NCBI RefSeq assembly: GCF_015356865.1
Contig: NZ_JAAFZA010000110.1
Coordinates: forward strand, 1-32,275
Length of the DNA: 32,275 nucleotides
Reading direction: 5' to 3'
Source: Catenulispora pinisilvae
Lineage (GTDB): Bacteria; Actinomycetota; Actinomycetes; Streptomycetales; Catenulisporaceae
The notes beneath the pieces were generated by a model. It had not been told where the DNA came from. It worked only from the letters and a program-made list of their open reading frames with translations, and ran no database searches. Made by a program: the position numbers and the translations under genes. This document shows positions 25,275 to 32,275 of this stretch, one piece after another (the stretch's first letter is position 1; the number at the start of each line of letters is the position of its first letter).

Positions 25275-26762
25275 ATGGCGAATGTGAGGCCCGACGACGC
25301 TGAGCGCACGGCCGCCGGGGCCCGGGCCCCGGAGACGGAACCGCCGTCTTCCGGGGCTGCGGCTGCTTCCGGGGCCGAGGCTGCCTCCAGGGCTGCCGCT
25401 GCTTCAGGGGCTGCGGCTGCTTCCGGGGCCGAGGCTGCTTGGAGCAGCCCGGTCCTGCGCCGGCTGCTGGGCCCGGCCGGCCGGCTGCGGCAGCTGGATC
25501 GGCGCCGGCCCTGGCTGCTGGACACCGCGATCGTGCTGATCGTCGTCGGCATCAGCCTGCCCGACCTGTTCTCCGGCGGCTCGCACGCGTCCTTCGGCGG
25601 CCCGGACTCCAGGCATCGGCTGCCGACGGCTGTGCCGTACGTTCTGACCGCCGTGTCGGTCCTGCCGCTGTGGTGGCGCCGGCGCGCGCCGGTCCCGGCG
25701 TTCGCGGTGACCGCGGCGGCGACGCTGGCCGCGGTCGCCATGGGCGTCTCGATGACGTCCACCTTCACCTCGCCGCTCGTCGCCTTGTACAACGTGGCCT
25801 TGCACGGTCCGCTGCGTCTGTTCGCCTGGTGCACCGTGGCGGCCACCGCCGAGAACGTCGTGTCGGGCCTGACCCAGACCACCGGCGGCAACCGGCTCGG
25901 CGGCGTGCTGTTCCTGCCGGGGATGGTGATCGCGGCGGCCGCCAGCGGGCTGGTCATGCGGATCCGCAGGATGTATCTGGCGGCCCTGGAGGACCGGGCC
26001 CGGCGCTTGGAGATCGAGCGGGACCAGCGTGCCCAGCTCACCACCGCCGCCGAACGCGCGCGCATCGCCCGCGAGATGCACGACATCGTCGGCCACAACC
26101 TGTCCGTCATGGTCACCCTCGCCGAGGGCGCCGCCGCGCTGGCCGCCCGCGACAACGAGAACTCGGCCGAGTCCCTGCGTGTGCTCGGCGACACCGGCCG
26201 GCAGGCCATGGGCGAACTGCGGCGGGTGCTGGGCGTGCTGCGGGAGGGCCGGGATGATCCGGAGACGAAGCTCAGCCCACAGCCCGGCGTCGGCGATCTG
26301 GACGCGCTCGTCGCGCGGGTGCGCGCCGCGGGGCCGGCGGTGACCTACCGGACGGCGGGCGACCTCGCTTCGCTCGGCGGCGGGCTCCAGCTCACCGTGT
26401 ATCGGATCGTGCAGGAGTCGCTGACCAACGCCCTGAAACACGCCGGACCCGGCACCACGGCGGACGTCGGCGTGACGGTGGTGGCCGACATCGTGCAGAT
26501 CCGCGTCGCCGATACCAGCATGCATCCGGACGCTGCTATTGCCTTGGCTGCCGGCGACGGCAGCGATGCCGGCCACGGCCTGATCGGCATCCGCCAGCGC
26601 GCCGCCCTCTACGGCGGCGCCGTCACCATCGGCCCCCGCGACGACCAGCCGGGCTGGCTCGTGGACGTCCGCCTCGACGCGACCATCGAACCCTCCGACC
26701 CGATCTCCGACCCGACCTCTGGCCCGACCTCCGACCCGACGACGGGAAGCGACCTGCCATGA
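25275..26762 (+). CDS. sensor histidine kinase (HisKA_3 type)
   Basis: About 495 residues. A long Ala/Gly/Ser-rich cytoplasmic N-terminus made of repeats, then four to five membrane segments (about 85-225), a HisKA_3 domain with phospho-His in IAREMHDIVGHNLSVM, and an ATPase domain (N box ESLTNALKHA; G2 GHGLIGIRQRAALYGG). The G1 box is weak (VADTSMHPD instead of D-x-G-x-G). The C-terminus is a Asp-Pro-Thr-Ser repeat tail. The response regulator ATG overlaps the stop as ATGA. GTG 25269 is an alternative start two codons earlier; neither has a clear ribosome site, in line with translational coupling to the permease. Confidence 0.92.
   Translation: MANVRPDDAERTAAGARAPETEPPSSGAAAASGAEAASRAAAASGAAAASGAEAAWSSPVLRRLLGPAGRLRQLDRRRPWLLDTAIVLIVVGISLPDLFSGGSHASFGGPDSRHRLPTAVPYVLTAVSVLPLWWRRRAPVPAFAVTAAATLAAVAMGVSMTSTFTSPLVALYNVALHGPLRLFAWCTVAATAENVVSGLTQTTGGNRLGGVLFLPGMVIAAAASGLVMRIRRMYLAALEDRARRLEIERDQRAQLTTAAERARIAREMHDIVGHNLSVMVTLAEGAAALAARDNENSAESLRVLGDTGRQAMGELRRVLGVLREGRDDPETKLSPQPGVGDLDALVARVRAAGPAVTYRTAGDLASLGGGLQLTVYRIVQESLTNALKHAGPGTTADVGVTVVADIVQIRVADTSMHPDAAIALAAGDGSDAGHGLIGIRQRAALYGGAVTIGPRDDQPGWLVDVRLDATIEPSDPISDPTSGPTSDPTTGSDLP
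25353..25438 (+). repeat. tandem repeat in kinase N-terminus
   Basis: A 32-bp segment beginning GGGGCTGCGGCTGC is present twice without change (25353-25384 and 25407-25438), 54 bp apart, with a degenerate copy between. It encodes GAAAASGAEAA-type repeats and is likely to vary in copy number between strains. Confidence 0.7.
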
Positions 26763-27427
26763 CCACCACCGTGCTGATCGCCGACGACCAGCCCTTGCAG
26801 CGCCTGGGATTGCGCATGCTCCTGGAGGGCACCGACGGCGTGACTCCGGTCGGGGAGGCCAGCCAGGGAGCCGAGGCCGTGCGCCTGGCCGCCGAACTGC
26901 GGCCCGACGTCGTCCTCATGGACGTCCGCATGCCCGGCATGGACGGCCTGGAGGCCACCCGGCAGATCGTCGCCACCGGCGGCCGCACCCGCGTCCTCAT
27001 CGTGACCACCTTCGACCTCGACGAATACGCCTACGAAGGCCTGCGCGCCGGAGCCAGCGGCTTCCTGCTCAAAGACGCCCGGCCCGAGGAGCTGATCGCC
27101 GGGATCCAGGCGGTGGCCACCGGCGACGCGGTCGTCGCCCCGAGCCTGACCCGGCGGCTGCTGGACGCCTACGCTCACCGGGTACTCGCCCCCGACCCGT
27201 CGGGCGCCGACGATCCGCGGCTGAAGGAGCTCAGCGACCGCGAACGCGAAGTGCTGGTCGCGATCGGCAACGGCTGGACCAACACCGAGATCGCCGAACA
27301 GCTCTATCTGTCCGAGTCGACCGTGAAGAAGCACGTCGGCCGGGTCCTGGCCAAGATCGGTGCCCGGGATCGCATTCAGGCGGTGATCGTCGCCTACGAC
27401 GCCGGGCTTGTCAGCTCCAAGCACTGA
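26759..27427 (+). CDS. NarL/LuxR-family response regulator
   Basis: 222 residues with a complete receiver domain: Asp pair in LIADDQ, phospho-Asp in VVLMDVRMPG near 54, the Thr in VTTFD and Lys in GFLLKDARPEE. The C-terminal LuxR helix-turn-helix is LSDREREVLVAIGNGWTNTEI...STVKKHVGRVLAKIG. It is the partner of the histidine kinase immediately upstream (4-nt overlap). By context it probably controls the permease operon in which it lies. Confidence 0.95.
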   Translation: MTTTVLIADDQPLQRLGLRMLLEGTDGVTPVGEASQGAEAVRLAAELRPDVVLMDVRMPGMDGLEATRQIVATGGRTRVLIVTTFDLDEYAYEGLRAGASGFLLKDARPEELIAGIQAVATGDAVVAPSLTRRLLDAYAHRVLAPDPSGADDPRLKELSDREREVLVAIGNGWTNTEIAEQLYLSESTVKKHVGRVLAKIGARDRIQAVIVAYDAGLVSSKH

Positions 27428-27457
27428 CAACAGGTCCGCTCTGACGCTGCTGGAAGT

Positions 27458-27673
27458 TCATCGAAAAGGCCCGCCGCGAAAGCGGCCCAGTATCAGGCAG
27501 AGCGCGATAGCGGCCAGAATCCAACCGAGGTTCTTGATGTGCGGCAGGTGCACGTTGACGTGACCGAACTGCTGCACGCGCGCAGCGTAAATCAGCTTCG
27601 ACACGGCTTGGCTCCAGCGCTGAGAATCGGCGATCAACGCAGTGGCCTGACCGCCACTGCTTCCCCTCCTCAA
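27458..27673 (-). CDS. possible small membrane protein
   Basis: An open frame of up to 71 codons, not recognised. Its C-terminal third is one hydrophobic helix (LGWILAAIALCLILG) followed by a basic tail RFRGGPFR, and AGGAGGGGA lies near its start, but the first start codon (TTG) falls inside that ribosome site, so any real start is internal. The remainder of the 392-bp gap between the response regulator and the TetR gene (27428-27819) holds only a GCCGC-GAAA-GCGGC hairpin at 27473-27486 between the convergent ends. Confidence 0.25.
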   Translation of the reverse strand: MRRGSSGGQATALIADSQRWSQAVSKLIYAARVQQFGHVNVHLPHIKNLGWILAAIALCLILGRFRGGPFR

Positions 27674-27819
27674 CGCTAATCACGCGACCGGGCTGCTCAA
27701 TGGGACCGCGGAGGACACTTGGCGGCGCGGGCGGCACCGCGGTACCACCGAGTCGTCATCACCAGTGATGAAGGCCGGCGTCTCAGTGCCCTACGAACGG
27801 ATGTGGCCGGCCGGCAGCC

Positions 27820-28524
27820 TCACTTCGGCTCGGGCCGGGTGGTGCCGACGGCGTAGCCGGTGATCAGCGCGCCGAGGATGTCGGTCAGTCCCGGTTCGAC
27901 GTCGACGCGGGCGTGGGCGAGTTCGGGTTCGGCTTCGTAGAAGGCGCGCAGGGCCGTGCCGGGCGCGGCCATCTGCCACATCGCCCCGGCCATCGAGGTC
28001 GCGGTGGCGACGACGGCGCGGGCCTGGTCCAGCCGCAGCGGGGTGACCGTGCAGAGCGCGGCGCCGACTTCGGCGACCGCGGCCAGGGCGCGGGTCTTGA
28101 ACGCCTTGACCTTCGCCATCGAGACGTTGCGCTCCAGGTTCAGCGGCGTGTGCGCGAGCAGGTCGCAGAACAGCGGCCGGGTCACCAGCGAGTGCGCCAC
28201 CACGGCCGCGACCTCGTACCCGGCCCGGTCCCAGGCCTGGTGTCCGAAGCCGGAGCCGGCGGCCAGGGCGTCTAGGTCGGCACGCACCGCCGCCGACCAC
28301 TCACCCCACCCGTCGGCCGCCAGTTGCAGGAAGATGTCCTCGCGCGTCTCGAAGTAGCGCAGCATCGCCGACTTGTGCATGCCGACCTCATCGGCGACGG
28401 CGCTCGCAGTCACCTCCCGCACGCTGGCGGCGGCGGCGAGCCGGGCGGCGGCGGCCAGGATCGCCTCCTGGCGGGCCTGTTTGGCCGCGGGGGTGCGTGC
28501 GCGCTCAAAGTCCAATTCGGTCAC
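27820..28524 (-). CDS. TetR-family regulator (divergent to SDR)
   Basis: 234 residues from GTG 28524. N-terminal helix-turn-helix QEAILAAAARLAAAASVREV, SAVADEVGMHKSAMLRYFETRED; C-terminal ligand domain of the TetR_C type with a long helix bundle and a conserved-looking C-terminal GALITGYAVG. Divergent from the short-chain dehydrogenase gene, with a 149-bp gap carrying two copies of the same inverted repeat, so it very probably represses both itself and the dehydrogenase. Ligand unknown; likely a substrate or product of the dehydrogenase. Confidence 0.92.
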   Translation of the reverse strand: MTELDFERARTPAAKQARQEAILAAAARLAAAASVREVTASAVADEVGMHKSAMLRYFETREDIFLQLAADGWGEWSAAVRADLDALAAGSGFGHQAWDRAGYEVAAVVAHSLVTRPLFCDLLAHTPLNLERNVSMAKVKAFKTRALAAVAEVGAALCTVTPLRLDQARAVVATATSMAGAMWQMAAPGTALRAFYEAEPELAHARVDVEPGLTDILGALITGYAVGTTRPEPK

Positions 28525-28543
28525 CGTCCGAGCGTACCATTCT

Positions 28544-28562
28544 ACCGCAACCCGGTTGCGGT
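28544..28562. promoter_or_regulatory. TetR operator site 1
   Basis: ACCGCAACC, C, GGTTGCGGT: perfect 9-bp arms, extending to 14-bp arms (28539-28567) with one mismatch. Located 20 bp upstream of the TetR GTG. Shares the core GCAAC-N3-GTTGC with the site next to the dehydrogenase. Confidence 0.75.
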
Positions 28563-28628
28563 GGAATCGCGCCGCTGAAGCTCTAACACAATGGAGTAGC
28601 GATAGCTGAGCTCCTTAGGGAAGTTACT

Positions 28629-28641
28629 GCAACTAAGTTGC
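28629..28641. promoter_or_regulatory. TetR operator site 2
   Basis: GCAAC, TAA, GTTGC: the same core as site 1, 33 bp upstream of the dehydrogenase ATG, in the position for repression of that gene. Confidence 0.65.
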
Positions 28642-28673
28642 GATACAAGCGAATCCGTGATGCACTGACAACC

Positions 28674-29564
28674 ATGAGCACTCAGCCGAACACCTGGTTC
28701 ATCACCGGTTCCTCCCGCGGCTTCGGCCGCTCCCTGGCCGCCGCCGCGCTCAAGGCCGGCGACAACGTCGTGGCCAGCGCCCGCAAGCCCGAACAGCTCG
28801 CCGACCTGGCCGCCGAGTACGGCGAGCGGGTACTTCCGGTGGCCCTGGACGTCACCGACGCCGCCGCGGCCGAGGCCGCGCTCGCCGCCGGGCTGGCGGC
28901 GTTCGGCCGGATCGACGTGGTGGTCAACAACGCCGGGTACGCCAACCTCTCCCCGGTCGAGACCGCCGACGAGGCCGACTTCCGCCGCCAGTTCGACACC
29001 AACTTCTGGGGCGTCTACAACGTCTCCCGGGCCGCGCTGCCACTGCTGAAGAAGCAGGGCGCGGGCATCGTGATCCAGTTCTCCTCGATCGGCGGCCGGG
29101 TCGGGCACACCCCCGGACTCGGCTCCTACCAGGCGGCCAAGTTCGCCGTCGACGGGTTCACCCGGGTCCTGGCCGCCGAGACCACGCCGTTCGGCATCCG
29201 CTACCTGGTCGTCGAGCCCGGCGGCTTCGCCACCGACTGGGCCGGGTCCTCCATGCGTGTCGAGGACGTGCCGCAGGACTACCGCCAAACCGTCGGCGCC
29301 ATGAGCGATCTACTACGCGGCGGCCAAGGCGCCGTCGCCGCCGGCGATCCCGACCGGGCCGCGCAGATCCTGGTGCGTATCGTGCACGCCGACAACCTGC
29401 CCAGCCACCTGCTGCTCGGCGCCGGAGCAGCGCGCATGGCCCTGGACTACTCCCGCGGCCAGATCGCCGAGGCCACCGCGTGGCAGGCCGTCTCCGCCTC
29501 CGCCGATACCGGTGCCGAGTACCCGGTCGACCTGCCCATCGTCGACCTGCCCACCGGCAGCTGA
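28674..29564 (+). CDS. short-chain dehydrogenase/reductase (SDR)
   Basis: 296 residues, classical SDR fold: cofactor loop TGSSRGFG (11-18), NNAG (85-88), catalytic Ser138 (QFSSIGG), Tyr152 and Lys156 (SYQAAKFA). The Arg after the glycine loop and SARKPEQL at the end of the second strand point to NADP(H). Length is slightly above the usual 250 because of a C-terminal extension, as in many actinobacterial oxidoreductases of this type. ATG 28674 is used; a TTG 12 codons upstream overlaps operator 2 and is unlikely. The substrate is unknown; control by the divergent TetR suggests an inducible detoxification or catabolic role. Confidence 0.93.
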   Translation: MSTQPNTWFITGSSRGFGRSLAAAALKAGDNVVASARKPEQLADLAAEYGERVLPVALDVTDAAAAEAALAAGLAAFGRIDVVVNNAGYANLSPVETADEADFRRQFDTNFWGVYNVSRAALPLLKKQGAGIVIQFSSIGGRVGHTPGLGSYQAAKFAVDGFTRVLAAETTPFGIRYLVVEPGGFATDWAGSSMRVEDVPQDYRQTVGAMSDLLRGGQGAVAAGDPDRAAQILVRIVHADNLPSHLLLGAGAARMALDYSRGQIAEATAWQAVSASADTGAEYPVDLPIVDLPTGS

Positions 29565-29598
29565 ACGCGGTCAGCAACGCCGGGGTGTCCGGCACCTT

Positions 29599-29634
29599 CA
29601 GCCGCTTGACACAAAAGTCAAGCGGCTGTTTGAG
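29599..29634 (+). promoter_or_regulatory. hairpin / TetR promoter-operator
   Basis: CAGCCGCTTGAC, 6-nt loop, GTCAAGCGGCTG: a perfect 12-bp stem followed by TTTGAGTTTCTT, which can end dehydrogenase transcription. The same DNA holds TTGACA (29606-29611) and, at 29618-29633, the 16-bp site TCAAGCGGCTGTTTGA, matching the two sites before the SnoaL-like gene. With TTGACA as -35, the -10 would fall near 29629 and the transcript would begin almost at the TetR ATG (29643), which lacks a ribosome site: a leaderless mRNA is likely. Confidence 0.55.
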
Positions 29635-29642
29635 TTTCTTCT

Positions 29643-30275
29643 ATGGCGACACACAAGGCGGATCAGCGGCGAGAAGCCGGGCAGCGCACGAAGGACGCCC
29701 TGGTGGCCGCCACGCTGGAGCAGCTGGCGCAACGCGGCCGGGAGGGCCTGACGCTCCGGGAGGTCACTGACAGCGCCGGGGCCAATGTCGCGGCGGTGAG
29801 CTACCACTTCGGGTCGCTCAAGGGGCTGTGCGACGCGGCGATCGAGCACGCGCTGGAACGCTATCTGGACGCGCAGATCCAGGCGCTCGACTCGCTCACT
29901 CCCGCCTCCGGCCTGGAGGACGTGGCCAGGGCGTTCGCCGCGCCGATGGTGCACGCGCTGGCAGCCGGCGGGCAGGAGCTGGTCGTCATGCGGACCGTCG
30001 CGCGGGTCGGGATCGATCCGCCGCGCGGCTGGGACCGGCTGGCCGGGAAGTTCGAGCAGACTCGGCGCGACACCCTGCGGGCGCTGCGGGCGAACCTGCC
30101 CGGAATCGGTGAGCCCGAGGCGGTCTTCCGGACCCGGGCCGCGGCCGGTCTGCTGAACTGGCTCGCGCTGGCGCCGATCGGCGCCGAGCTGGCCGCCGGG
30201 CCGGCCGAGGAGATCGAGCGGCTGGTCGTGCCGGTGGTCGCCGGAGCGTTCCGGGGGCTCCCGACAGCGGGCTGA
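29643..30275 (+). CDS. TetR-family regulator (SnoaL-like unit)
   Basis: 210 residues. Helix-turn-helix: RTKDALVAATLEQLAQRG, LREVTDSAGANVAAVSYHFGSLKGL, with the YHFGS turn typical of TetR proteins. C-terminal domain of the TetR_C_37 style rich in Ala/Leu helices. ATG 29643 has no ribosome site (preceded by GTTTCTTCT). One copy of the palindromic site sits just before its start and two copies flank the promoter of the SnoaL-like gene 134 bp downstream, so it very likely represses itself and that gene. Confidence 0.92.
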   Translation: MATHKADQRREAGQRTKDALVAATLEQLAQRGREGLTLREVTDSAGANVAAVSYHFGSLKGLCDAAIEHALERYLDAQIQALDSLTPASGLEDVARAFAAPMVHALAAGGQELVVMRTVARVGIDPPRGWDRLAGKFEQTRRDTLRALRANLPGIGEPEAVFRTRAAAGLLNWLALAPIGAELAAGPAEEIERLVVPVVAGAFRGLPTAG

Positions 30276-30327
30276 CCTGGTCGGGAGCCGTCGGTCCGTC
30301 GGTCGGCAGCCGCTGGCCGGAAACAAT

Positions 30328-30385
30328 TCAAACGGACGCTTGACAGGGCGCGGAGCTCGGCGCAGAATTTCAAGCAAGCGTTTGA
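30328..30385 (+). promoter_or_regulatory. promoter with two flanking TetR operators
   Basis: TTGACA (30340-30345), 17-bp spacer, CAGAAT (30363-30368): a good sigma-70-type promoter. Operator A, TCAAACGGACGCTTGA (30328-30343), overlaps the -35; operator B, TCAAGCAAGCGTTTGA (30370-30385), begins 1 nt after the -10. Both match TCAARCRR-N2-YYGYTTGA-type half-sites (TCAA-N8-TTGA), as does the site before the TetR gene. Confidence 0.75.
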
Positions 30386-30409
30386 ATAACTTTCTGGAAG
30401 GGGAGATCC

Positions 30410-30940
30410 ATGAGCGACATCACCACTGGTGGCACTGGCGCCGGCACCACCGGGACCAGCACCACGGCTACCGACGCCGAAGCCATCGTCCGCGCCGCCT
30501 ACCACGCGGCCGAGGGCAGCGTGCTGGACGTCGAGGGATTCAAGGCCCTGTTCGCCGAGGACGGCGTGTTCAACAACGTCGTCCCCGGCGAGAGCTACCG
30601 CGGCGAGCACCTGGGCGACCTGGTCGTCTTCATGGGCCAGTTGGCCCCCGACATCCACCGCGAGCTGCGCAGGTTCCACGTGATGGGCAACATCGTGGCC
30701 GTCGAGCTGAGCATCCAGGGCACCGCCACCGGGCCGTTCCCCACACCGGCCGGCGTCCTGCCGCCCAACGGCGCCAAGCTCGACATCCCGACCGCCGACT
30801 TCTGGTACATCGAGGACGGCAAGATCAAGGAGTTCAACTGCTACGTCGGGGTCAGCGTGATGCTGGCCCAGCTGGGCGTGCAGCCGGACTTCGCCGGCGC
30901 CGTCGCCGCCTCGGCCACGGCTTCGGCCTCAGGCAGCTGA
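30410..30940 (+). CDS. SnoaL/NTF2-like protein
   Basis: 176 residues. After a Gly/Thr-rich leader of about 20 residues, the rest has the NTF2/SnoaL cone-fold pattern: DAEAIVRAAYHAAEGSVLDVEGFKALFAEDGVFNN, FMGQLAPDIHRELRRFHVMGNIVAVELSIQG and DFWYIEDGKIKEFNCYVG. Members include polyketide cyclases, small isomerases and many proteins without known activity; no catalytic residue set can be assigned here. ATG 30410 follows GGAAGGGGAG. Transcribed from a promoter bracketed by two TetR sites. No signal peptide. Confidence 0.88.
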   Translation: MSDITTGGTGAGTTGTSTTATDAEAIVRAAYHAAEGSVLDVEGFKALFAEDGVFNNVVPGESYRGEHLGDLVVFMGQLAPDIHRELRRFHVMGNIVAVELSIQGTATGPFPTPAGVLPPNGAKLDIPTADFWYIEDGKIKEFNCYVGVSVMLAQLGVQPDFAGAVAASATASASGS

Positions 30941-30963
30941 GACCACCACGGATGGCAAGATCC

Positions 30964-30980
30964 CCTACCTATCTGGTAGG
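30964..30980. promoter_or_regulatory. inverted repeat before FadR-type regulator
   Basis: CCTACC, 5-nt centre, GGTAGG, 49 bp upstream of the FadR-type start. Short dyads of this kind are typical GntR/FadR operators; probably autoregulatory. Confidence 0.5.
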
Positions 30981-31029
30981 TTCTGCCACAGACAGCGACG
31001 ACCGGCGTCGGCTGGGAGGTGGCGAGCAG

Positions 31030-31926
31030 ATGTTCCCGTTGCAGGACCCCGCCCCCGTGACACGCCAGCGGGTAGCCGACCAGATCGTCGAGGATCTGCG
31101 CACGCGGATCCTCGACGGCTCGCTGCCGGACGGTTCGAAGCTGCCCGCCGAGCGGGAGCTGGCCGCGCACTATGACGTGAGCGCGCCGACCGTGCGCGAG
31201 GCGATCAGGGTCCTGACCGCGATGGGCCTGATCAGGATGCGCAACGGCGCCCGGGCCACGGTGACGGCGCAGGGCGGTTCGCTGCTCGCGCTGTCGATCT
31301 CCTCGGTCGTGCAGTTCGAGAAGATGCAGGTTCGCGACGTCCTCGGGCTGCTCGGCGCGCTGAACGCCTACGCCGCCGAACTGGCGGCCCAGCACGCCAC
31401 CGACGCCGAGCTCGCCGAGTTCAAGGCCACGGCCGCGCGCACGTTGCAGACCGGCGACACCCCCCGCATGATCGCGGACCTGAAGGCCTTCTTCGACCAA
31501 CTGGCTGACATGTCGCACAATCCATTGCTGACGGCGCTGTGCCGGTGCATCACCGAGATCCAGCTCGGCCTGACCGCCAAGGTGGCCGGGTCGGGCCGGG
31601 ACGGGTTGAGCGGGAACGGCTCGGGCGGGGACGGGTCCGGCCAGGACGGCGCGGGCCGCGACGGGTCAGGCCGGGACGGCTTCGGCGCGGTCGCCGCCTC
31701 GGTCGCCGAGACCCGGGTCGAGATCGCCGACGCACTCGCCGACCGCGACGCGATCCGCGCCGTGAGCCTGGTGCGCGAGTACCACCGACGCGTCGTGGAC
31801 CGCGTGCAGTCGCTGCCCCGCGCCAAGGAGCTCGCCGAATCCGATCCGGGACTGCGGCAGGCGCTGGCCGGCTGGCTCAACGAGAACGTGCGGCTGGCGG
31901 GCGCCGGGGAGCCTCGGCAGCGGTGA
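31030..31926 (+). CDS. FadR-subfamily GntR regulator
   Basis: 298 residues from ATG 31030 (GGGAGGT 9 nt before). N-terminal GntR winged helix: VADQIVEDLRTRILDGSLPDGSKLPAERELAAHYDVSAPTVREAIR (split here over the motif; recognition helix SAPTVREAIRVL). The rest is an FCD-type helical ligand domain (LLGALNAYAAELAAQHATDAEL, FFDQLADMSHNPLLTALCRC, REYHRRVVDRV). Between two FCD helices (about residues 192-222) lies a Gly/Asp/Ser/Arg-rich low-complexity insertion from GSGRDG-like repeats, absent from ordinary family members. Target unknown; the neighbouring SnoaL-like and GlcG-like genes are candidates. Confidence 0.9.
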   Translation: MFPLQDPAPVTRQRVADQIVEDLRTRILDGSLPDGSKLPAERELAAHYDVSAPTVREAIRVLTAMGLIRMRNGARATVTAQGGSLLALSISSVVQFEKMQVRDVLGLLGALNAYAAELAAQHATDAELAEFKATAARTLQTGDTPRMIADLKAFFDQLADMSHNPLLTALCRCITEIQLGLTAKVAGSGRDGLSGNGSGGDGSGQDGAGRDGSGRDGFGAVAASVAETRVEIADALADRDAIRAVSLVREYHRRVVDRVQSLPRAKELAESDPGLRQALAGWLNENVRLAGAGEPRQR

Positions 31927-31993
31927 TGACCGGGCTCGGGGAACCGGCCTCCGGGCTCCCGAGCTGCCGGACCCCCGGACTCCCGAGCGTTCT

Positions 31994-32275
31994 TCAGCCG
32001 ATATCAGCCGTCAGCCCCACGCTCTGCACGCCGAAGACCGCGCAGGTCTCGTCATTCTCGGGCCGATCCCCGCTGACGCCGACCGCGCCGACGACTTCGC
32101 CGTCGGCGTCCCGGATCAGTACGCCGCCACGGGAGGCGGCGACGCGCCCCTCGGAAATGGCGCTGAGCTGCGGGATCTCATGGCTGCCAAGGCCTCGCCG
32201 CTGTCGCCGGAGGCACGAGACGCGGTGTGGGCCGAGCTTGTCCACCGCTCCCGCACGATCGGGGCGGTATGGACG
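31994..32275 (-). CDS. GlcG/HbpS-like (DUF336) heme-binding-type protein, partial
   Basis: Only the C-terminal part is in the window. The end reads LSAISEGRVAASRGGVLIRD, DADGEVVGAVGVSGDRPEND and ETCAVFGVQSVGL, the GG-V-I-x-D-G-x-V-V-G-A-x-G-V-S-G signature of the GlcG/HbpS family (small proteins, some binding heme, others in unknown catabolic roles). Upstream of about 32177 this frame stops resembling the family, while the next frame (...SAHTASRASGDSGEALAAM) does, so a frameshift is suspected there. No start is visible because the gene runs off the right edge. Confidence 0.7.
   Translation of the reverse strand, partial: RPYRPDRAGAVDKLGPHRVSCLRRQRRGLGSHEIPQLSAISEGRVAASRGGVLIRDADGEVVGAVGVSGDRPENDETCAVFGVQSVGLTADIG

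Noticed and set aside
26465-26600. Histidine kinase possibly inactive because the G1 box is D-T-S-M
   Set aside because: N and G2 boxes are intact, and related actinobacterial kinases tolerate G1 variants, so inactivity cannot be claimed.

Overview
The window is high-GC DNA with strongly biased third codon positions, many GTG starts and gene families typical of filamentous actinomycetes (FAAL/NRPS lipopeptide genes, TetR, FadR, GlxA and LuxR regulators, secreted multi-domain glycosidases). A genus cannot be fixed from this sequence alone. No rRNA, tRNA, CRISPR array or intact mobile element was seen.

Region 1 (1-12999, all minus strand) is the start of a lipopeptide biosynthetic gene cluster, apparently one long operon. 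In transcription order it encodes a fatty acyl-AMP ligase, a hotdog thioesterase, an acyl carrier protein, a cyclopropane-synthase-like methyltransferase, a type-2 acyl-ACP desaturase, an FadE5/DmdC-type acyl-CoA dehydrogenase, a C-A-T NRPS whose A-domain pocket reads as serine, and a second NRPS. The second NRPS has a C-A-T module whose pocket reads as 4-hydroxyphenylglycine (Hpg), then a dual epimerisation/condensation-type domain that runs off the left edge. Several genes overlap by 1 or 4 nt. Reading the enzymes in order: an acyl chain is activated and loaded on the ACP, desaturated and C-methylated or cyclopropanated there, possibly further dehydrogenated, transferred to Ser, then extended with (D-)Hpg. 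Hpg supply, the remaining modules and release should lie to the left of the window.

Region 2 (13000-15756) is the cluster border. It holds a decayed IS1595-type transposase, a secreted protein with a collagen-like stalk and SH3-like end that is broken by a one-base frameshift in a G run, and a LuxR regulator with a degenerate receiver domain.

Region 3 (15757-20741) is a two-gene operon for secreted polysaccharide hydrolases: a GH87-type alpha-1,3-glucanase/mycodextranase and a GH42-like multi-domain enzyme, joined by an ATGA overlap and closed by a strong hairpin.

Region 4 (20742-32275) is a run of small regulator-plus-enzyme units: TetR/SGNH hydrolase with a perfect 11-bp-arm palindrome; an HD-domain hydrolase beside a GlxA regulator that has lost its N-terminus; an ABC permease without an ATPase, followed by a histidine kinase and response regulator; a TetR/SDR divergent pair with two matching operators; a TetR and a SnoaL-like gene sharing a three-site operator; a FadR regulator; and a partial GlcG/HbpS-like protein at the right edge. 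The most interesting items are the unusual lipid-tailoring cassette feeding an acyl-Ser-Hpg NRPS, and two TetR operator sets readable directly from the DNA.
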